This document shows positions 22,991 through 37,400 of a stretch of 64,000 bases of DNA, in pieces. The stretch's first letter is position 1, and each line of letters opens with the position of its first letter. The DNA comes from Allium sativum (taxonomy: Eukaryota > Streptophyta > Magnoliopsida > Asparagales > Amaryllidaceae). The stretch spans positions 760,875,603 to 760,939,602 of the forward strand of contig CM060922.1 in the NCBI GenBank assembly GCA_030737875.1, written 5' to 3'. The notes below the pieces were generated by a model, which was given only the letters and a program-made list of their open reading frames with translations, searched no databases and was not told the DNA's origin. Made by a program: the position numbers and the translations under genes.

Positions 22991-23585
22991 AGTATATATG
23001 TGACATAGATTTCCAGTTTTGACATTGCCTAATGGGCACAAAGTTTTTACTTGCTTCTATCATTCGACTATATCTTTAGGTAGGAACAATTGGGTGTAAA
23101 CATGTGTTTGAGACATGTTATGATTGATGGTTGCAAGTGGTTGCAAGCGGTTGCTAGTGGTTGCTCGTGGATGCATATACATGCACCTTAGACACTAGAT
23201 CGGCTCCGTCACCTTTCATATTGCATATGCATGAGTGTTTATACTTGTTTATGGATGAAATTAAATGTGTTATCATGTGGATGTTGCATATGGATGGATG
23301 TTTGTGCACACATATAGTGTTTATGTGGCTACGACTATTCGCATACATGTTGGACTCATGGCACTAAAACATGTTTTGCATTAAAGAGATCAATCAGGCC
23401 TGATCATTTGCATTAGATAAGGAACATATACACACACTTTCTGCATATGTTCATACAACATTAGAAATCTCTTAAGGACAATGGATGCCCGTGATTGACG
23501 ATCGAGTAGATGGATGATTGGATGGTAGGACACATTCTTCTTAACTTGAAGATTTCGGGGACGAAATCCTTTAAGGAGGGGAGAA
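22991..23585 (+). other. 3' untranslated region and polypurine tract of element A
   Basis: The sequence resembles the 3' region of element D (54,709-55,295, opposite strand): GTTGCAAG-type repeats near 23,135-23,165, CATATGCATGAGTG near 23,225, and CGGGGACGAAATCCTTTAAG. The purine run AAGGAGGGGAGAA (about 23,573-23,585) touches the right LTR and is the likely plus-strand primer. Confidence 0.8.
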
Positions 23586-23851
23586 TGTAACAACCTGAAT
23601 TTTAATAACATGTTAAAACAAGAAATCAAGATATAATTAATTTTTAAAATGATAATCAAGGGAAACGGGTTGCGCCAATGCGTTCGTCTCGGAATTCTAC
23701 ATGAAATCGAGCCCAAGTTTTTGAAAATCGGAGTCCGGATGAAGAAGTTATGGCCTGTAGAAGATTCAGCAAATTTCAGGCAGCACAGGACCAGGCAAGT
23801 CGACCTGGGGGTCAGATCGACCATGTGGTCGACCTTAGGGTCGACCTATCC
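23586..23851 (+). repeat. Right LTR of element A, segment 1
   Basis: It begins TGTAACAACCTGAATTTTAA like the left LTR and is cut at the TATCC target site of element B within the GGTCGACC-rich cluster. It continues at 38,098. Confidence 0.93.
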
Positions 23852-26800
23852 TGAAAGAACCCGTAACTTCCCCGTGAAGGAAAGCACGAATACTTTGAGA
23901 ACAACACACAAAAGGACGCAGACGGAAGAACATTTCATTGCTATTACAACAATTCCATCAGATATAAGAATATACAGAGTATAAATGAATAAATTACATT
24001 CGACAAATATCAGGGATTACAATAAATTACACAGCAGCGGAAAAATATACAAAATACAACTGAAAGTGATACACGGATACAGAGCTTTCCGAGCATCGTT
24101 CCAGCTGTTAATCAGGACCCTGTGAATATAAATCTGCAAAACCAAAACTACTAGCTGCCCGTGTGGAAAATAGGGGCACCCAGAGTTTAGGTTAAAACAA
24201 TAAACTCCAGGTCAGTCATGTGACTGGTGTGAGAACTAAAACAGTTATTAATATTGGTTTTAAAGTTAGGTAAATCAAGGGACCACGCCGTATAACACGG
24301 AACGGGTTTCCTCCCAAGAATACCAGTGCATAGAACAAACAGCGCAATGCTAAATAAAGAAAAATGAAGCTGTTATAAGACCCAAGTCCCATCACACAAT
24401 GCAACGCAAGCCGGAGGATAGGGTTTTCCCTTATAACAGCCAAAGCATGCTTGATACGTTTAAAACACATTATTTGATACTATAATATGTGTATAGTGTT
24501 AAAACAATTTCAATCATAAATATCAATCATAGGCGGCATGGGTACCATCTATCATGTCGCCATACTAGTTCTACAATTAAAACCGCAATATCACGTATTG
24601 GAAATTGGATTCCATCATGAGCCGAGGCAAGGGGCAAACTCCTCTCCGATTCGAGACACTCTAGCAAATGTCTCAGGACCCCACTATGATCCTTGGATCT
24701 TCAGGGCCGGTCCTCTCTTACTTTTGAGGATTGTCAATTCCTGAACACACGTTTCCCGGTCCTTACAGACCTATATCCGAGGCGCCTCGCATTCCAACAA
24801 CCACACAGGTGAAAAGTATATAAATGTCAGGGCTGGTAGGTCACTGACACCACCCTAGCTAGAAAGAAACGTCGTGCTCTCCCTGCAGTCACTATCCCGT
24901 TTTTGACTCATACCGAGGGGTGAGGCTCGCGAATTCACGTTATACACAAAGCTACGCCACACAGGCCATGCTTTGATCATCAACCACAAGACTTTGCTTT
25001 TCAACAGAAGCCTTGATCAATTGCCACTTACGCGTGCCACATTGGCAATTCACTCCATGCGACTGATGTCCATCGATATACAACCTCTGAGCTCGTACGT
25101 CTCAGAGAAGGGCGTTAAGCAAGAGAATAAATTCTCCGCCGCCAAACAGATGTATATTTAATAGAGATCAATCAACACAGAATAAAATCCAATGTCAGAC
25201 ACACAATCCATTTACAAGTTCGTTCTGGGTCTGAACGAAACCGGAGGCACTTTCCTCGCATATCCATCCATCTCCAAGTACGTCTGGACGATCACCAACT
25301 GTTTCCCTCATCCTGGGTGTACAGCCCAATCAAGATCATCAGTAATCACCCAAACGATGTGAAGACTTCCGGTCTTCGACCACCGTCTTCATCTTCGACA
25401 TCTCGTCGAATCGATTATTCAGAATGGGTATAAACCCGGCCTTTCTGAATAATCCACGTATATGATAAACAAATGTTACACAAACACAACGAACGCCTCA
25501 TTCCAATTCAGAATATTCTTTTATTCACAAAATCACATTCTTAGGGAAATGTTCTCATTAATTTTTATCAAAGATAAATTCTTCTAAATTTATCCTATAA
25601 TCTTCCTTTGGATATCATCTCAAACTAGTCGGGATTAACGAACCACACCGAAGTAATTATTTAGTTTATTTCCCAATCCCAACCTATATATCCCATGGAG
25701 CAAAACTGGTGATACTCCATATCTAACACCACGGTGTTATCGGTAAAATTAATTACCATTTCACGTTCAAATCTAATTAAAGATTTAACTATCGCTTTGG
25801 AGCAAAACTGGTGGTACTCCATTCTCGATCACCTTTCAGATTTGATAATTTAAATCATCAATTCACATTTTAATCTAATTAAAGATTCATTAAAACTCCA
25901 CTTAGCTTTAATCCTTTCAAAAAATCAATATCCTGTCTTTAACTGGGTTAAAGAACCAATGTCATCTAAAACACGATTCACGATAAACCAAATCACATTT
26001 GATATTAAATACAAGGCTCTGAATAGAAAATATATCGGCTTATATTCAATATCAAATTCTGAAACTAACATATATCGTATTGGAAATAACGATATAAAAT
26101 ATATCTTTCAAATTCCCATAACAATATCTGTATAGTCACGAAATCCAACATCGAAATATCCCGAAGATAATTTCGATTCAACTCCAGTCCAATCCACGAA
26201 TTGGGAACATTGATTATTTTTAAAATCACTTTCAAATTCAATATATTTATTTTTAAAATAAATTGATTTTAATTCTAGTTCAAAACTAGTTCATTTCGAT
26301 AAAAATCTATTTTTATCTTCTAATGTGGAATTTTCCAGCCCAATTCTTTCCAATTCACATATTATAATTTTACACAAATTATAGATATTTTTGATAATTT
26401 TATCAAGGCCCGTACAGTCGATTTCCAACAACGGCCATCGAACTGCACTTACAGCGACCTTTTTCGAATTTGATTTGAACATAATTCCAAATCCATCCGT
26501 TAGATTTCAAATTTCTAATATTCATTGGAAAGCTCTTTTCGATACGAACCCAACGGTTCCGGTTTTAGGAGAATCCGACGGTCGGATCTCCCGCAATGTC
26601 CGTTTGAAATAAATGGTCGAAATTCACGAACTGCCGCGGCGCGGCGCGTTCTATTCAGGCCATTATATATATAATATATATATTATATATATTTCGTCGA
26701 TTTCCTTTTAAAACGTATTTTATAAATCGTTTTAAATTCGTTTTCAAAACCATTTCAACACTACATTCAATTTCAAATCGATTTGATTTCAATTCAATTC

Positions 26801-29800
26801 AAATTCTAATTCGATTTCACTTTAATTTTATTTGAATTCATTTCTATTTTAATCGAATTCAAATTCACTTTCTATTCAATTCAAATTCTAATTCGTTTTC
26901 TATTCAATTCGATTCGAGTTCATTTTCTATTCAATTCGAATCGAATTTATTTTATATTCGATTCGAATTCATTTCAAATTGATTCAATAAAATTTCAATT
27001 TCAATTTGATTCTAATTCAATTTGAATTTCATTTCAAAATATTAGATTTTGAAATCACTTTTCCATATTCATTATAAAACGAATAAAATCGATATAAATA
27101 TCGTTCGCGTCTAAATAACGCATCTCTACTCAACACGGCTTTATATTTTTCAAAAACTTCTTTATTCTATTCAACAAATGAATATTTTTCCCCTTCAACA
27201 CATGAATCTATATTTCTTTCAACACACGACTACTCTCAACACATGAGTGCTGTCAACACATCACTATTGTTGTTATGTAAAATATTTTATAAAACTATGG
27301 TATCTATCGTTTGATTTTTAATTAGACTTCTACTGGGAAGTAGTTCTAATCTTAAATATGATAAAGATGTAAATTTCGTTGTATAAAATATTTCACTCAA
27401 CACATGAACATCGTCAACACATGACTATTTTCATATTCAACACATGAATTTTCTTTTATAATATTCCTTATTTTCCCGATTGGAATGAGGCCCAATCAAT
27501 CACCATATAACGTTAATTATATGGATTCCATACAACACATGTATATAATAGCATTGAAAAATAATCAACCATCAACCAAAGTGCACCACACTGTATGAGC
27601 ATCAAATATAGATATCTAACGCTTATAACAGCCTGTCAATCAATCGATCGACATACTTAATCAATCAGGATGAGTGAACTTCAAATTTCATCCCAACACC
27701 CGTGTGGGGTTTCAAACAATCAGACACAAATTTTAGTTGTGCAGTTGGGCGATGTGTAAAATTTATCGACCCAATCAATATCAGTCAAATCAGTGTATAT
27801 AAACAAATCGGTCGATTTGTTTATAAATATTTATTTATTCACATTCACGTTAAAATTTATATTTTTAACGATAAAATATTTTATTTCAACACATGAATTC
27901 CTATTCAGTTCATTTACACAATAAAAATGATATTTTTATTTTTCTAACATATTTTAGAAAATTTCGGCGGCATAACGGCACGATACTAGAAACGGGACAA
28001 GGCCTAGCCTTATCCCCGGTCTAGTGAAGGCCCACGCCATTCACACATCAATCAATCCATTCATTTCACCAAACAATTCAATCTCAAATCAAATCATCTA
28101 ACTAATCTATGCAACCAAAACAAACAAGTCCATGGTTTGTGGACGATTGTGTCGGGTGCTACTAAGCACCGTCTGCATCCTAGTATATATATATAACTAG
28201 AAAAAGAGAATTTGAGTGAGAAGTTCTCACCGAAAGCTATCCAACTTCACGACACTTCATTTATAGAAATTTTCTTCATCCTCGCCTTTTTATCATCTTC
28301 TTTTGCCCGTAGTAACTACATATATAAAAATCACGCATTTTTATATTTCGATGTCTTTAAAATAAAAATCACATTTTTATTTATTTACTTTCGATTTAAA
28401 AAACATATTTTTATAATCACTTCATATATTTAAAAAAAAAATCGAATTTTTACTATGCTATTCAATATATAAAAATCTAATTTTTACTTCTCTATTTTCT
28501 ATATAAAGATCTCGCCTTTTTACATAAAAAGATTTTAGCTTTTCAAATATAAAGATTGAACTTTTTCATATACATCATTATAAAAATCACATTTTTATTT
28601 TTCTACACATATAAAGATGCTATTTTTAATATGGCTATCATGTAAAAATTATATTTTTAATACTTTACATAAACGAAAATTATATTTTTACATCATCTAT
28701 ATAGTAAAGACTATATTTTTAATACTTTAAAAATATAAAGATCATATTTTTAATTCTTTAAAAATATAAAAATCATATGAAAATCAAATTCTTCTTTGCT
28801 ATTTTATATATTAAAATTCAATTTTTTTCTACTATGTTTCTTTATAAACATTGCTAATTTATTTAATAAAAACTGAAATTTACGATGTATTTTATCAAAC
28901 AAAAACTGAAATTTTCCAATGCTTGTGATCAAACAAAAAAAACTGAATAATTATAAGGAAAAAAAGAAATCATTTTTCCCTTAATTACATTCAGATAAAT
29001 AATAAAAAAAAACAAAACAAAAAGGAAAAGAAAAGAAAATAAACTGAACTTACAGCGTTCATCAAGGGGGCGGGTATTTCCGATCGTCGGGGGGCTTTTA
29101 CCGCCGCTCTGAGGTCAGAGGGGATCAGCGGATCATCGGTGGTGGGACTGCAAGGGTGGCGGTCTAGGGTTTGGAAAAAGAAATAGGGGCGCTGTTCCTT
29201 GAATTGGGTGTTCGAGCTGTAGCTCGCGCGAGCGGAGAGGGAGGTCGCCGGAGTAGGCGATGGCGGAGGTGAGGAGCGTCAGGTGCGGTGGCGGTCGAAC
29301 TCGAGGGGGGTGGCGACGAGGCTTGGGCCAAGGGGTAGCGTGGTGAGGTTTTGGAGCGATCGATTCAGAAGAGGGGGAGGAAGAACGAGAGAGGCGGAGG
29401 AGGTGCGCTTCGCCGTTGGAGGTAGGGGGAGGCGACGCGGGCGGGGATGGGCCAGGCGGTGGATTTCCTAGATCCGATTGGGTTTTTTTTTAATTTTATT
29501 TTTCTTCCTATTAAACGTGAAAGGGAGAGAGTGTAGGGGATAAAGGTGATTATTATATTTAATTATTTATTTAATTTTTAAATCCAAAAAGCAACTTTTC
29601 CATCCGAACCCCGATTCGACCCCAACGACTGTCGTCCCTAGCGTATTACCCCCATTCCGGACACAATGGGATATGCCACACAAGCAAATTTGATCGTTTC
29701 GATCAGTTTCCTTTAAATTTTCATTTAAATCATTATATTGAATTTTAAACGTACATTTCAAATTACCGGGGTCACATACGAACTTTAAAAATTCTCAAAA

Positions 29801-30453
29801 AATATTTTCTAGCTTCGTATTGACGATACGGTCCTAACAAAACTAGTTTTGTCAAATTCTGAGGCCGTTGGAAAAATGGCCATTTTCCAGTCGATTAAAA
29901 TCAACTGAAACTGGTCAAACACGTTTTCCTTTGCCACGCTCACATATTGATTCGAAAAATTATGAAATTTGGAATCTAGCAATAACTTAACATCACGGAC
30001 CCAACAAAAGTGGTTTCGTTGAAATCCGAGGTCGTTTGCAAAATGTCCATTTTTAAGGGCCTGAATTCCATAGCGACTATTCAGAATTTTCAATTGGACA
30101 TATCTTTTGATTCTCGCTACGAAATTTTGATTTTTCGGATTCGTTAGAAAGATATTCACAATTAGATTCTAACGTTTTTGGTTTCACTAAAATCCGGATT
30201 GTTTTGCACCCGGTACATTCAATTGAAGTTTGAAATCGAATTATCGAACTACCGCGCCATTTTCAATTCCTTTTATAATTATATATAAATATTTATATTC
30301 TAACGACGACGTATATAATATATACGTTTGAATTCTATTCAAAATAAATTTCACGTCGATTTTATTTAAAATAATCCATTTTAAATATTCTAAATTCGCT
30401 AAAATTGCCAAAATAAAAATTTTAAACTGGCCCAGATTTTCCGGGTTATTACA
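23852..30453 (-). repeat. 3' LTR of element B
   Basis: The 6.6 kb LTR has several compositional zones: a GC-rich island (about 29,055-29,470), an AT-rich array of small hairpins (28,310-28,800), dispersed CAACACATGA copies (27,175-27,900), AATTCAAATTC low-complexity sequence (26,780-27,050) and an alternating TA run near 26,665-26,690. Short open frames are duplicated in the other LTR only because the whole LTR is; none resembles a known protein. Confidence 0.93.
29055..29470 (-). promoter_or_regulatory. GC-rich island in the element B LTR, possible promoter or captured leader
   Basis: The zone is much richer in G+C than the LTR around it. On the minus strand it is C/T-rich and includes CCAAACCCTAGACCGCC (near 29,175-29,155), a telobox-type AAACCCTA motif common near plant transcription starts. 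The other LTR has the same island at 36,695-37,115. I cannot tell whether it is the element's own promoter or a captured gene start. Confidence 0.4.
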
Positions 30454-31489
30454 ATCTCCCCCACTTAAAACTTTTCGTCCCCGAAAAGGAACAAAGTCGA
30501 AAGTGGTTTGATAAATCAATTCTACGCTCGATCTGGCTTGCATTCTCCAACTCTTTAGTTTCTGAGAATTTTCAAAATTTCAAAAATTTGGCTAACACCC
30601 TAAATTTTCGAAAAATTTCGCCATAACCTCCCCTGCACCGGGAGCATCGGGGAATTTCAAATAGCTTCCCCGGTCCTTCAGATCTCAAAAAGAAAAAGAA
30701 AAAGCCAAGCGGCTAGCCAATAGGCTCATAAAATCATCATCACCCAAACAAAACAGTAAATTATAGTAAACATGTACCTATTTGTCGGGCAAACAAATTT
30801 TATTCTCTGCTCTAGCCTCCTTGCTATGACCTGTTCAATGTAAGTATAGGTATATGCAAGCGAATGCGACCGATTTTCAATACAATTCAATATTTGATTC
30901 AATTAGGCATAATGGTTAAAAATTATCAAACAATTAAACAAACAACACAAACATCAATCAATTAGTGAATTAGAGTTTCAAATTCATAATTTTGATATAT
31001 ATATAGAAAATCATGTTTTTGCTGCCAATTCACAACAATGTGTTCTAGCTATATAAGTTTTGGTTCTCACACCAGTTTAATGGAAATATATAGAAATCAC
31101 ACCTTCGAAATTCGAATATGAATACTGATGATGATGCACCATCATCAGAATCATCCCCGGATGTCTAGAATGTGATTCTATATCTACCCAGTATATTGAA
31201 ACTTCGAATATACGTTCATGACACGTATACGCGAAATCTTTATATACTCGATTGTCCATATTCAAAATAAATAAATATTCAAATACGTATAAAGCGATTT
31301 AAATTTTCAAAACAAAATTGTTTTCATTTGAAAAATATACTCTTCACACTCGTTCTAGGATACTACTGATCCTATCTCTAACGGGTTATTCTAATTGGAT
31401 ATTACTAATCCAATATCTGATGAATTCTTTCGTATGGTTCTAATGTGTCTTGTTCTCGAGCTCTGTAAACCAAAGCTCTGATACCAAAC
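30454..31489 (-). other. Non-coding interior of element B
   Basis: Only 1,036 bp lie between the LTRs. On the minus strand, the primer site is at the right end and a polypurine tract, GTTTTAAGTGGGGGAGAT, at the left end (about 30,471-30,454). It is preceded by GGGGACGAAAAG, as in chromovirus 3' ends. No protein similarity was seen; frames are short and AT-rich. Confidence 0.88.
31475..31486 (-). promoter_or_regulatory. Primer binding site of element B
   Basis: The plus strand reads GCTCTGATACCA; its complement is an exact TGGTATCAGAGC, three bases from the LTR end. It fixes the orientation of B as minus. Confidence 0.95.
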
Positions 31490-34400
31490 TGAAAGAACCC
31501 GTAACTTCCCCGTGAAGGAAAGCACGAATACTTTGAGAACAACACACAAAAGGACGCAGACGGAAGAACATTTCATTGCTATTACAACAATTCCATCAGA
31601 TATAAGAATATACAGAGTATAAATGAATAAATTACATTCGACAAATATCAGGGATTACAATAAATTACACAGCAGCGGAAAAATATACAAAATACAACTG
31701 AAAGTGATACACGGATACAGAGCTTTCCGAGCATCGTTCCAGCTGTTAATCAGGACCCTGTGAATATAAATCTGCAAAACCAAAACTACTAGCTGCCCGT
31801 GTGGAAAATAGGGGCACCCAGAGTTTAGGTTAAAACAATAAACTCCAGGTCAGTCATGTGACTGGTGTGAGAACTAAAACAGTTATTAATATTGGTTTTA
31901 AAGTTAGGTAAATCAAGGGACCACGCCGTATAACACGGAACGGGTTTCCTCCCAAGAATACCAGTGCATAGAACAAACAGCGCAATGCTAAATAAAGAAA
32001 AATGAAGCTGTTATAAGACCCAAGTCCCATCACACAATGCAACGCAAGCCGGAGGATAGGGTTTTCCCTTATAACAGCCAAAGCATGCTTGATACGTTTA
32101 AAACACATTATTTGATACTATAATATGTGTATAGTGTCAAAACAATTTCAATCATAAATATCAATCATAGGCGGCATGGGTACCATCTATCATGTCGCCA
32201 TACTAGTTCTACAATTAAAACCGCAATATCACGTATTGGAAATTGGATTCCATCATGAGCCGAGGCAAGGGGCAAGCTCCTCTCCGATTCGAGACACTCT
32301 AGCAAATGTCTCAGGACCCCACTATGATCCTTGGATCTTCAGGGCCGGTCCTCTCTTACTTTTGAGGATTGGCAATTCCTGAACACACGTTTCCCGGTCC
32401 TTACAGACCTATATCCGAGGCGCCTCGCATTCCAACAACCACACAGGTGAAAAGTATATAAATGTCAGGGCTGGTAGGTCACTGACACCACCCTAGCTAG
32501 AAAGAAACGTCGTGCTCTCCCTGCAGTCACTATCCCGTTTTTGACTCATACCGAGGGGTGAGGCTCGCGAATTCACGTTATACACAAAGCTACGCCACAC
32601 AGGCCGTGCTTTGATCATCAACCACAAGACTTTGCTTTTCAACAGAAGCCTTGATCAATTGCCACTTACGCGTGCCACATTGGCAATTCACTCCATGCGA
32701 CTGATGTCCATCGATATACAACCTCTGAGCTCGTACGTCTCAGAGAAGGGCGTTAAGCAAGAGAATAAATTCTCCGCCGCCAAACAGATGTATATTTAAT
32801 AGAGATCAATCAACATAGAATAAAATCCAATGTCAGACACACAATCCATTTACAAGTTCGTTCTGGGTCTGAACGAAACCGGAGGCACTTTCCTCGCATA
32901 TCCATCCATCTCCAAGTACGTCTGGACGATCACCAACTGTTTCCCTCATCCTGGGTGTACAGCCCAATCAAGATCATCAGTAATCACCCAAACGATGTGA
33001 AGACTTCCGGTCTTCGACCACCGTCTTCATCTTCGACATCTCGTCGAATCGATTATTCAGAATGGGTATAAACCTGGCCTTTCTGAATAACCCACGTATA
33101 TGATAAACAAATGTTACACAAACACAACGAACGCCTCATTCCAATTCAGAATATTCTTTTATTCACAAAATCACATTCTTAGGGAAATGTTCCCATTTAT
33201 TTTTATCAAAGATAAATTCTTCTAAATTTATCCTATAATCTTCCTTTGGATATCATCTCAAACTAGTCGGGATTAACGAACCACACCGAAGTAATTATTT
33301 AGTTTATTTCCCAATCCCAACCTATATATCCCATGGAGCAAAACTGGTGATACTCCATATCTAACACCACGGTGTTATCGGTAAAATTAATTACCATTTC
33401 ACGTTCAAATCTAATTAAAGATTTAACTATCGCTTTGGAGCAAAACTGGTGGTACTCCATTCTCGATCACCTTTCAGATTTGATAATTTAAATCATCAAT
33501 TCACATTTTAATCTAATTAAAGATTCATTAAAACTCCACTTAGCTTTAATCCTTTCAAAAAATCAATATCCTGTCTTTAACTGGGTTAAAGAACCAATGT
33601 CATCTAAAACACGATTCACGATAAACCAAATCACATTTGATATTAAATACAAGGCTCTGAATAGAAAATATATCGGCTTATATTCAATATCAAATTCTGA
33701 AACTAACATATATCGTATTGGAAATAACGATATAAAATATATCTTTCAAATTCCCATAACAATATCTGTATAGTCACGAAATCCAACAACGAAATATCCC
33801 GAAGATAATTTCGATTCAACTCCAGTCCAATCCACGAATTGGGAACATTGATTATTTTTAAAATCACTTTCAAATTCAATATATTTATTTTTAAAATAAA
33901 TTGATTTTAATTCTAGTTCAAAACTAGTTCATTTCGATAAAAATCTATTTTTATCTTCTAATGTGGAATTTTCCAGCCCAATTCTTTCCAATTCACATAT
34001 TATAATTTTACACAAATTATAGATATTTTTGATAATTTTATCAAGGCCCGTACAGTCGATTTCCAACAACGGCCATCGAACTGCACTTACAGCGACCTTT
34101 TTCGAATTTGATTTGGACATAATTCCAAATCCATCCGTTAGATTTCAAATTTCTAATATTCATTGGAAAGCTCTTTTCGATACGAACCCAACGGTTCCGG
34201 TTTTAGGAGAATCTGACGGTCGGATCTCCCGCAATGTCCGTTTGAAATAAATGGTCGAAATTCACGAACTGCCGCGGCGCGGCGCGTTCTATTCAGGCCA
34301 TTATATATATAATATATATATTATATATATTTCGTCGATTTCCTTTTAAAACGTATTTTATAAATCGTTTTAAATTCGTTTTCAAAACCATTTCAACACT

Positions 34401-37400
34401 ACATTCAATTTCAAATCGATTTGATTTCAATTCAATTCAAATTCTAATTCGATTTCACTTTAATTTTATTTGAATTCATTTCTATTTTAATCGAATTCAA
34501 ATTCACTTTCTATTCAATTCAAATTCTAATTCGTTTTCTATTCAATTCGATTCGAGTTCATTTTCTATTCAATTCGAATCGAATTTATTTTATATTCGAT
34601 TCGAATTCATTTCAAATTGATTCAATAAAATTTCAATTTCAATTTGATTCTAATTCAATTTGAATTTCATTTCAAAATATTAGATTTTGAAATCACTTTT
34701 CCATATTCATTATAAAACGAATAAAATCGATATAAATATCGTTCGCGTCTAAATAACGCATCTCTACTCAACACGGCTTTATATTTTTCAAAAACTTCTT
34801 TATTCTATTCAACAAATGAATATTTTTCCCCTTCAACACATGAATCTATATTTCTTTCAACACACGACTACTCTCAACACATGAGTGCTGTCAACACATC
34901 ACTATTGTTGTTATGTAAAATATTTTATAAAACTATGGTATCTATCGTTTGATTTTTAATTAGACTTCTACTGGGAAGTAGTTCTAATCTTAAATATGAT
35001 AAAGATGTAAATTTCGTTGTATAAAATATTTCACTCAACACATGAACATCGTCAACACATGACTATTTTCATATTCAACACATGAATTTTCTTTTATAAT
35101 ATTCCTTATTTTCCCGATTGGAATGAGGCCCAATCAATCACCATATAACGTTAATTATATGGATTCCATACAACACATGTATATAATAGCATTGAAAAAT
35201 AATCAACCATCAACCAAAGTGCACCACACTGTATGAGCATCAAATATAGATATCTAACGCTTATAACAGCCTGTCAATCAATCGATCGACATACTTAATC
35301 AATCAGGATGAGTGAACTTCAAATTTCATCCCAACACCCGTGTGGGGTTTCAAACAATCAGACACAAATTTTAGTTGTGCAGTTGGGCGATGTGTAAAAT
35401 TTATCGACCCAATCAATATCAGTCAAATCAGTGTATATAAACAAATCGGTCGATTTGTTTATAAATATTTATTTATTCACATTCACGTTAAAATTTATAT
35501 TTTTAACGATAAAATATTTTATTTCAACACATGAATTCCTATTCAGTTCATTTACACAATAAAAATGATATTTTTATTTTTCTAACATATTTTAGAAAAT
35601 TTCGGCGGCATAACGACACGATACTAGAAACGGGACAAGGCCTAGCCTTATCCCCGGTCTAGTGAAGGCCCACGCCATTCACACATCAATCAATCCATTC
35701 ATTTCACCAAACAATTCAATCTCAAATCAAATCATCTAACTAATCTATGCAACCAAAACAAACAAGTCCATGGTTTGTGGACGATTGTGTCGGGTGCTAC
35801 TAAGCACCGTCTGCATCCTAGTATATATATATATAACTAGAAAAAGAGAATTTGAGTGAGAAGTTCTCACCGAAAGCTATCCAACTTCACGACACTTCAT
35901 TTATAGAAATCTTCTTCATCCTCGCCTTTTTATCATCTTCTTTTGCCCGTAGTCACTACATATATAAAAATCACGCATTTTTATATTTCGATGTCTTTAA
36001 AATAAAAATCACATTTTTATTTATTTACTTTCGATTTAAAAAACATATTTTTATAATCACTTCATATATTTAAAAAAAAAATCGAATTTTTACTATGTTA
36101 TTCAATATATAAAAATCTAATTTTTACTTCTCTATTTTCTATATAAAGATCTCGCCTTTTTACATAAAAAGATTTTAGCTTTTCAAATATAAAGATTGAA
36201 CTTTTTCATATACATCATTATAAAAATCACATTTTTATTTTTCTACACATATAAAGATGCTATTTTTAATATGGCTATCATGTAAAAATTATATTTTTAA
36301 TACTTTACATAAACGAAAATTATATTTTTACATCATCTATATAGTAAAGACTATATTTTTAATACTTTAAAAATATAAAGATCATATTTTTAATTCTTTA
36401 AAAATATAAAAATCATATGAAAATCAAATTCTTCTTTGCTATTTTATATATTAAAATTCAATTTTTTTCTACTATGTTTCTTTATAAACATTGCTAATTT
36501 ATTTAATAAAAACTAAAATTTACGATGTATTTTATCAAACAAAAACTGATTTTTTCCAATGCTTGTGATCAAACAAAAAAAACTGAATAATTATAAGGAA
36601 AAAAAGAAATCATTTTTCCCTTAATTACATTCAAATAAATAATAAAAAAAAAACAAAACAAAAAGGAAAAGAAAAGAAAATAAACTGAACTTACAGCGTT
36701 CATCAAGGGGGCGGGTATTTCCGATCGTCGGGGGGCTTTTACCGCCGCTCTGAGGTCAGAGGGGATCAGCGGATCATCGGTGGTGGGACTGCAAGGGTGG
36801 CGGTCTAGGGTTTGGAAAAAGAAATAGGGGCGCTGTTCCTTGAATTGGGTGTTTGAGCTGTAGCTCGCGCGAGCGGAGAGGGAGGTCGCCGGAGTAGGCG
36901 ATGGCGGAGGTGAGGAGCGTCAGGTGCGGTGGCGGTCGAACTCGAGGGGGGTGGCGACGAGGCTTGGGCCAAGGGGTAGCGTGGTGAGGTTTTGGAGCGA
37001 TCGATTCAGAAGAGGGGGAGGAAGAACGAGAGAGGCGGAGGAGGTGCGCTTCGCCGTTGGAGGTAGGGGGAGGCGACGCGGGCGGGGATGGGCCAGGCGG
37101 TGGATTTCCTAGATCCGATTGGGTTTTTTTTTTTTTTTTTTTCTTCCTATTAAACGTGAAAGGGAGAGAGCGTAGGGGATAAAGGTGATTATTATATTTA
37201 ATTATTTATTTAATTTTTAAATCCAAAAAGCAACTTTTCCATCCGAACCCCGATTCGACCCCAACGACTGTCGTCCCTAGCGTATTACCCCCATTCCGGA
37301 CACAATGGGATATGCCACACAAGCAAATTTGATCGTTTCGATCAGTTTCCTTTAAATTTTCATTTAAATCATTATATTGAATTTTAAACGTACATTTCAA

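Noticed and set aside
24216..24470. 84-codon frame repeated exactly at 31,854-32,108
   Set aside because: It is duplicated only because both lie in the LTRs of element B; no similarity to a known protein and no coding context.
29283..29471. Arg/Gly-rich frame on the plus strand, repeated at 36,924-37,112
   Set aside because: It is produced by the GC-rich island; composition alone explains it.
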